Origin: Crocodylus rhombifer
Taxonomy: Eukaryota > Chordata > Crocodylia > Crocodylidae
Assembly: GCA_038503035.1 (NCBI GenBank)
Contig: JAVSML010025531.1
Coordinates: 124,001-188,000, forward strand
DNA length: 64,000 nucleotides
Direction: 5' to 3'
Of the stretch, positions 59,463 through 64,000 are shown in pieces; positions within the stretch are counted from its first letter, which is position 1; each line of letters starts with the position of its first letter. The notes beneath the pieces are model-generated. The model saw nothing but the letters and a program-made list of their open reading frames with translations, had not been told where the DNA came from and did no database searches. The translations under genes and the position numbers were made by a program.

Positions 59463-60060
59463 TTTCCATCAAAAACACCAGCGAAAAGTATTCTGAAAAT
59501 GTTACATCCCCATACTTTGCACATACCAACTAAGTATTCCAGTATGGTGTGAAATTCTGTGGTTTCATCTTGCAAGAAGTTTGGGCAAAACTTTTCACTC
59601 ATCTGTTTCAGTTTCTGTGCATGAGGAACTCTTTGTTCTGTTGTGAGCTTGAGGTTAAAGAGATAAACTTCAGTATGGTTGCCATGCATTCACATACAAA
59701 ACCCTAACTGGGTTCAGGTTTGCATGAAACATTTAATGGCATTTACTTAGGGCATTTTTGGAACCTATGCACAGGCAGCAATTTTACTTCCTGGATGTGT
59801 AACCCTGCTTGTATAGACAATTAAGTATTGCATGTACTGGAGTGCAAGTTCTGGAAACAAGGTGATAGTAGTAGTGGGTCATTTCCTGTTTTAACCCAAT
59901 AACTATGTTACTTATCTGGGAAGCTGGAGACCAAGTTCTAGGCCCCTCTCACCCAGAAGGGGTTTTGAACCTCTATCTATGACTTCCTAGCACAGAGTTC
60001 CTGCCATCAAATGTTTCTTAAAGAAGGAGCACTGGAGTGGGGTTTCCATAGTGCCTGATC
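59463..60060. other. Unclassified sequence
   Basis: No gene or repeat was recognised. Confidence 0.5.
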
Positions 60061-60062
60061 TG

Positions 60063-60140
60063 CGGTATGGTGGTTAAAGCACTGTACTTGGAAATAAGGA
60101 AGATGTAGGTACAAACCTTCCTCTTGGTAAGGAGCTAGAC
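60063..60140 (+). mobile_element. tRNA-headed SINE fragment
   Basis: GGTATGGTGGTTAAAGCACT resembles a tRNA A-box region and AGGTACAAACCTTC a degraded B box about 40 bp on. It resembles the head of the SINE at 31,918 but ends earlier, exactly at the next hAT terminus. Confidence 0.5.
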
Positions 60141-60159
60141 CAAGGGTGGAAAATTATTT

Positions 60160-60478
60160 TGGCTCTGTCTTTCCTCTCCTCTCTTCACTCTCTTCCCTTG
60201 CCTTGCCTTACCTCCTCTCCTCTCTCTGTCTCTCCTTTCCCCCTTTCCTTGCCTGTCTTTGCTCTCTTCTCTTCCCTTTCCTTGCCTCCTCCTCCCTTCT
60301 GATTCCTTTCTCTGTCTCTTCTTTCCTTCCTTTGCCTTGCTTTACCTCTTCTCCTCTCCTCCCTTCCCTTTCCTCTCTCTGTCTCTCCTTTCCTTTCTTC
60401 ACTGCCTTGCCTTGCCTTGCCTTGCCTCCTCTCCTCTCCTCTCCTCTCTCCCTTCCCTTGCTTTTCCTTCTTCTGTCC
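60160..60478. repeat. CT-rich degenerate satellite
   Basis: An irregular array of CCTTGCCTT-, CTCCTCTCC- and TCTCTGTCTCTCC-type words. The last word recurs near 60,222, 60,310 and 60,375. It produces a 142-codon Leu/Ser/Pro frame on one strand and an Arg/Glu/Lys frame on the other; both are artefacts. Confidence 0.9.
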
Positions 60479-60662
60479 AGACTGTGGAATAAGCTTCCTC
60501 CAGAGGTGGTGCAATTGCCTAACCTGGAAATTTTTGAGAAGAGACTGGACGGTCACCTTGCTGGGGTCACCTGACCCCAGTTGTGTTTCCTGCTTGGTGC
60601 AGAGGGGCTGGACTTGATGATCTTCTGAGGTCCCTTCCAGCCTCACAATCTATGAATCTATG
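60478..60662 (+). mobile_element. CR1 LINE 3'-end fragment inside hAT
   Basis: The end of CR1 ORF2 is readable as L-W-N-K-L-P-P-E-V-V, E-I-F-E-K-R-L-D-G-H-L-A-G-V-T, stop. It is followed by GAGGTCCCTTCCAGCC and the tandem tail AATCTATGAATCTATGAA. The preserved reading frame suggests that it is younger than most CR1s here. Confidence 0.9.
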
Positions 60663-60716
60663 AATTCATCAAAACTCCCTGTGTTATTTCCAGACCCAAA
60701 TAATTGCCTACCCCTG

Positions 60717-61790
60717 CTGTAGGGGGTGGAAGGAAGGCCATAGGTTGTCTGAGGGGCACACTAAGTTGAGCTTTGCCAGGGATAGGGTTGCAAAGCACAA
60801 ACAAGTTGAGACCACAAAGGCCAGGACTTAAGCCCAAAAGAGCAACAGGTGGCCTGAGGCTGAGAATGCCAGAGCCTGAGCCTAGCAGAACTAGCTAGGG
60901 ACCAAAAGATGATGACTTTGGAAAGGCCAGACCAGAGTTAGTGTGCTTATGCCACCAGCCAACAGCCAGAGTTACTTGTAGGTTAAGGCTAAGAGGTCAA
61001 AGCCTATACAGGGAGGCAAACAGGGACCAAGTGACATCTGCAAAGCATGGGCATGGCTGTGGGGGCAGCAGGAGGCCATGATTAATAGCCTGAAGGCTTG
61101 AATGAGGACCACCTGAGCCATAAATGTTGACCACTAGAGTGCCACCTAGGCACTGGCAGGTCCATTGGGGTGGAAAGGGACACCTATGGAGAACAGAGTA
61201 GTGTGGTGTTAGAAAGCCAAGGACCAGACACCTAGAGGGGTCAGTTAGATTGAGAGAGGACAGTGAAGGCACTCCAGAATTCAGGGACAGCCTCCCAATC
61301 AATAACAAAGGAACGTCAAAGCGTGGCAGACAAGATGGGAAGGGGGGCAGTCATATAGAAGACTGGGAGTGCAGGCAGGATTAGGGTGGCCCTATGGGGC
61401 ATCACAGCTGCCCTGGGACCTGATCCTGTTACTTTTATTTATTTATTTATTTTTTCTTAAGTTAATTTTCAAGCAACTTTATTATTACTGTAAAACTTTG
61501 ATTGATACAAATTCTATTTACAGAGAATAATGCAGTATTGTTTACGGTAGCTGTTGTGCACATTTCATTTATATGTGGACCTTCTGTAAGTCTAAAAGGT
61601 TAATTTACCCTGCTTATTCATTTATCGGCCTTTCTGAGACTACTAGCAAGGGAGCATATCTTGGAAACACTTACTTGTGTGAGTAATAATAGTTTAATTG
61701 AAAAGAAAATGGGATTAGTAGCCATTAGGACTACTCACGTGAGTAAGTCCTTGAAGGATAGAACTCAAGGGTACCACCAGTGATGATAAT
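60717..61790. other. Unclassified sequence
   Basis: A purine-rich, GC-moderate part (60,720-61,420) with repeated words such as GGCCAG and CAAAG, then a TTTA microsatellite near 61,432-61,452. No gene was recognised. Confidence 0.45.
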
Positions 61791-61799
61791 TTTTAGTAT

Positions 61800-62110
61800 A
61801 ATGCATATTCTATTTTTATCTCTGAGTCTGGACCTTTACATAACTTTCTATTAAATTGTTTGAGATCTTCCCTTTTCATACCAGCTGGGAGGCCCAATAG
61901 GCAGAAATTTTTATGCTTCAAAGCATTTTCTAATGACTCGTTTTTATATGAAATGAAACATTATCCTGAATTATAGCTATGATCTGCCTCTAAGTTCCTT
62001 TTTAAACACCAAATTATATTCTTCTAGTGACTGTGTCCTTTCTTCCATTCCTCTGAATCTTATTTCAAGCTTGTCAAATAACTGCTTTAACAGAGCTAGT
62101 GTTTAAGTCC
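61800..62110 (-). pseudogene. LINE ORF1-like relic (L1/Tx1 type)
   Basis: On the minus strand one frame gives a coiled-coil-like segment (Q-L-F-D-K-L-E-I-R-F-R-G-M-E-E-R-T-Q-S). After a frame change it reads S-L-E-N-A-L-K-H-K-N-F-C-L-L-G-L-P-A-G-M-K-R-E-D-L. This recalls the junction in L1/Tx1 ORF1 proteins where a coiled coil is followed by R-R-N-N-x-R-x-x-G-L-P-E-G, with the Arg/Asn residues degraded. The assignment is tentative and the limits are approximate. Confidence 0.4.
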
Positions 62111-62640
62111 ATTATTTCTTCTTCTTTTTTTAAAAATTTCATAGGTTGGAAGCTCCCCTTACAATCTAGCCATACTTTCATGTGTGGAGTTGTCCTGAAA
62201 AGCATGAACCTCATGAACGGAGACTTGCTTTGCCAGGACCAACTGTACCATGAAGAAAGAAAAAGTAGATGCCTACAGCAGTGAACACTCCAGTATCTAT
62301 GCAGAAGATGGTGAGCTAGCAGGGTTGATATTTACTTAGATTTGATCATGGTGATATAAAACCTGGGGTTGTTTCTGTTATACTTCTATTTCCAATTTTT
62401 TTTCAATAGTTCTCTGGTAGCCTTTAAAAATTCACTTGTAGGAATATTTTCTGATATCAGACTGGTTTCTCCAAGTCTTCAACCATCTTTCCATCCAACA
62501 ACTGAGAAACTGTGTTTAAAGTGAGACTCAAAAAATAGAGTATTTTTTTCAGCCCTATGTTTCTTAAATGCTATATTTTATGCAACTTACAATAAACCAA
62601 TTCAAACAAAAATATGCACCAAAATCAGGCTTGGTTTAGC
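62111..62640. other. AT-rich sequence, possibly LINE-derived
   Basis: It continues upstream (on the minus strand) of the ORF1-like relic and may be part of the same old element, but no motif proves it. Confidence 0.35.
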
Positions 62641-62734
62641 AGCCAGAGGTAGCATTTACATGTGCAATTAACGCAACTGAATAAACTCCAGTGCAATTTG
62701 GGCTGGAGCACACTAATCAAGATGTCACTGGCAA

Positions 62735-62965
62735 GGGACACATAAGCTGGTTTAAATGATCAGAAACTGGTTTAAACCTGTAACGGAACATAAATTCAGT
62801 GCGCATAAACCAGTTTCAAAATGGCTGAAACTGGTTTGAGATAAACTTCATTGAATTCAGTATCAGACTTAACTGATTTGGATAAAACCAGTTTATGCAA
62901 TTTCTATCTCAGACCACTTCCTGGTTCAAGTTAAATCAGTTCCCCAGCATCCCAGGATGCTTTGC
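62735..62965 (+). repeat. Unclassified dispersed repeat, copy B (cf. 21.9 kb)
   Basis: Homologous to 21,866-22,100. Here the repeated word AAACTGGTTTAAA or AAACCAGTTT appears several times in both orientations, making the left part weakly palindromic. GC-richer sequence follows to about 63,330 and differs from copy A. Confidence 0.7.
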
Positions 62966-64000
62966 AGCCATAGACCGAATGGTGCTGTTTGCTCCAGAGA
63001 GCAGGGCTGGCCTCACCCCTCTGCTTTCTAGCCATAGCAGGGCCAGAGACATGGCTAGATGCCGGCTCAGCACGGCCCCCTGGGGCAAAGGGGGCAGGGA
63101 GGGGGCTTATTTCTTCCCTCTCCCCTGGGACCCCAGCTGGTGTTTGCCTGGCCAGGGCACAACAGCTCCTGTCCAGGGGGGAGCCTTGCTAGTCCAGTGG
63201 CAGGGGCGGGGGCATGCAGAAACACTGGCCAGCATAGCAAAGGAGGCAGGGATCAGGTTTACTTCCCCACTGCCTGACCCTACCGGTTCTTTAACAACTG
63301 CATGTCAAACCACTGCCTGCACAGCAAAAATAACTAACACCTTGTTAAAATGTTAATCCAAGAGCCATCAAGATTGCAGGGCTAACAGCTTTGATTGTTT
63401 CTCAATTATTGACCAACCTACCTAGCAGAATGTGTTTTCCCATCCAGAGACTTATTAGATGAAGGGACAAGATAGGACCATTCTTAAGTAAAAGATTCCA
63501 TCCCCTTCCACCTCTGGCAGAGACTAAAGTAAGTGGTTGATAAGGGCAGGAGAAGAGGGAGGAGGGACTGCCTGGAGGAGTTGAGGGGAGAGGGGGAAGA
63601 GACTGGGGAATTGGGGTTGGAGAGACTGGTCCTCTGCCACCTGTGAGCATAGAGTCAAGCCCTGCAGGACCAGACTGAGAGGTGGGAAGTGTTGGCAAAG
63701 ACCTGGCACAATCATCACATGTATGTGCTCAAGAGGGAGCTAAGGGAACAGGAGAGGGAACAGACAGCTTGAGCTAGTGTGACAAAAGAAAGCAGAGAAC
63801 TATATTTACATTATAAAGCAGAAGCTGTAAAAGGTGGGAGACCAGAATACCTAAGCAAGGACTTGTCTTTTTGGTTTATTACATTCCAATTAAGTTAGAC
63901 TAAGCTGTGTGTGCTCTCACTGTGTTTAATGGGCTGTATCTTAGCTTAGGAGATGGTTTTTGATTGTTCTGTCTTGTGCTTGAGGTTGCCAAGTGCTGTT
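62966..64000. other. Unclassified sequence to window end
   Basis: A GC-rich patch at 62,980-63,240 with overlapping frames, a purine-rich patch at 63,530-63,620, and then AT-rich DNA. No gene was recognised. Confidence 0.45.

Larger units (their letters stand above)
60141..60716. mobile_element. hAT element holding CT-rich DNA and a CR1 tail
   Basis: The left terminus CAAGGGTGGAAAATTATTT and the right terminus CAAATAATTGCCTACCCCTG are complementary at most positions. Flanking 8-mers AGCTAGAC and CTGTAGGG share only the central TAG, so the target duplication is doubtful. Between the ends lie a CT-rich repeat block and a CR1 3' fragment, so most of the original hAT interior is replaced or invaded. 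Confidence 0.65.

Noticed and set aside
60146..60646. Leu/Ser-rich and Arg/Glu-rich frames of about 150 codons
   Set aside because: CT-rich satellite read on the two strands; only the last 30 codons on the plus strand are real CR1 sequence.
1..64000. A previously undescribed multi-gene system
   Set aside because: No set of intact genes exists in the window; everything that codes is a decayed transposon protein.

Overview
This looks like non-coding DNA from a non-mammalian amniote, most probably a crocodilian, with a turtle as the main alternative. The basis is the repeat content: many CR1 LINEs (one nearly intact), degenerate Tx1-clade LINE pieces, abundant short hAT-like elements, MIR-like and tRNA-headed SINE relics, an AT-rich background and one CpG-rich block. 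The species call is inference. I found no host protein-coding gene, exon, tRNA/rRNA gene, CRISPR array or prokaryotic feature. The long open frames are either transposon proteins or by-products of GC-rich and low-complexity repeats.

Layout. 1-9.3 kb: mostly unclassified AT-rich sequence with a MIR relic, a CR1 tail, a foldback-type MITE and a clean 223-bp hAT MITE with an 8-bp target duplication. 9.3-13.4 kb: a mosaic of a Tx1-like reverse transcriptase relic, a foldback element, a Myb/SANT-like coding relic, a GC-rich minisatellite, a perfect 28-bp palindrome, and a second Tx1 C-terminal relic. 13.4-24.6 kb: an AT-rich, repeat-poor stretch containing a 98-bp LTR deletion derivative with a perfect target duplication. 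24.6-29.8 kb: a near-complete CR1 (+) meeting a 5'-truncated CR1 (-) tail to tail. 29.8-37.2 kb: SINE/hAT pairs, a MITE and an 884-bp solo LTR with a perfect 5-bp target duplication. 37.3-42.2 kb: an old CR1 interrupted by a MITE (with loss of CR1 sequence) and by a 1.57-kb hAT element whose interior is two satellite blocks. 43.0-44.8 kb: another MITE and a CR1. 46.6-48.3 kb: an almost perfect 748-bp inverted duplication around a 10-N gap. 48-64 kb: a Tx1 C-terminal relic, a hAT end, a 0.9-kb CpG-rich block of unknown identity, CR1 tails, a hAT element holding CT-rich DNA plus a CR1 tail, a LINE ORF1-like relic, and a repeat family shared with 21.9 kb.

Nothing here forms a working gene system. 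The informative content is transposition history: nested insertions give relative ages, target duplications define exact element ends, and several repeat families can be defined from internal comparison alone. The most useful leads are the inverted duplication at the gap, the paired LTRs, the hAT elements that carry satellites, the Myb/SANT relic between inverted MITE copies, and the unexplained CpG-rich block. All family assignments come from motif recognition by eye, without database searching.
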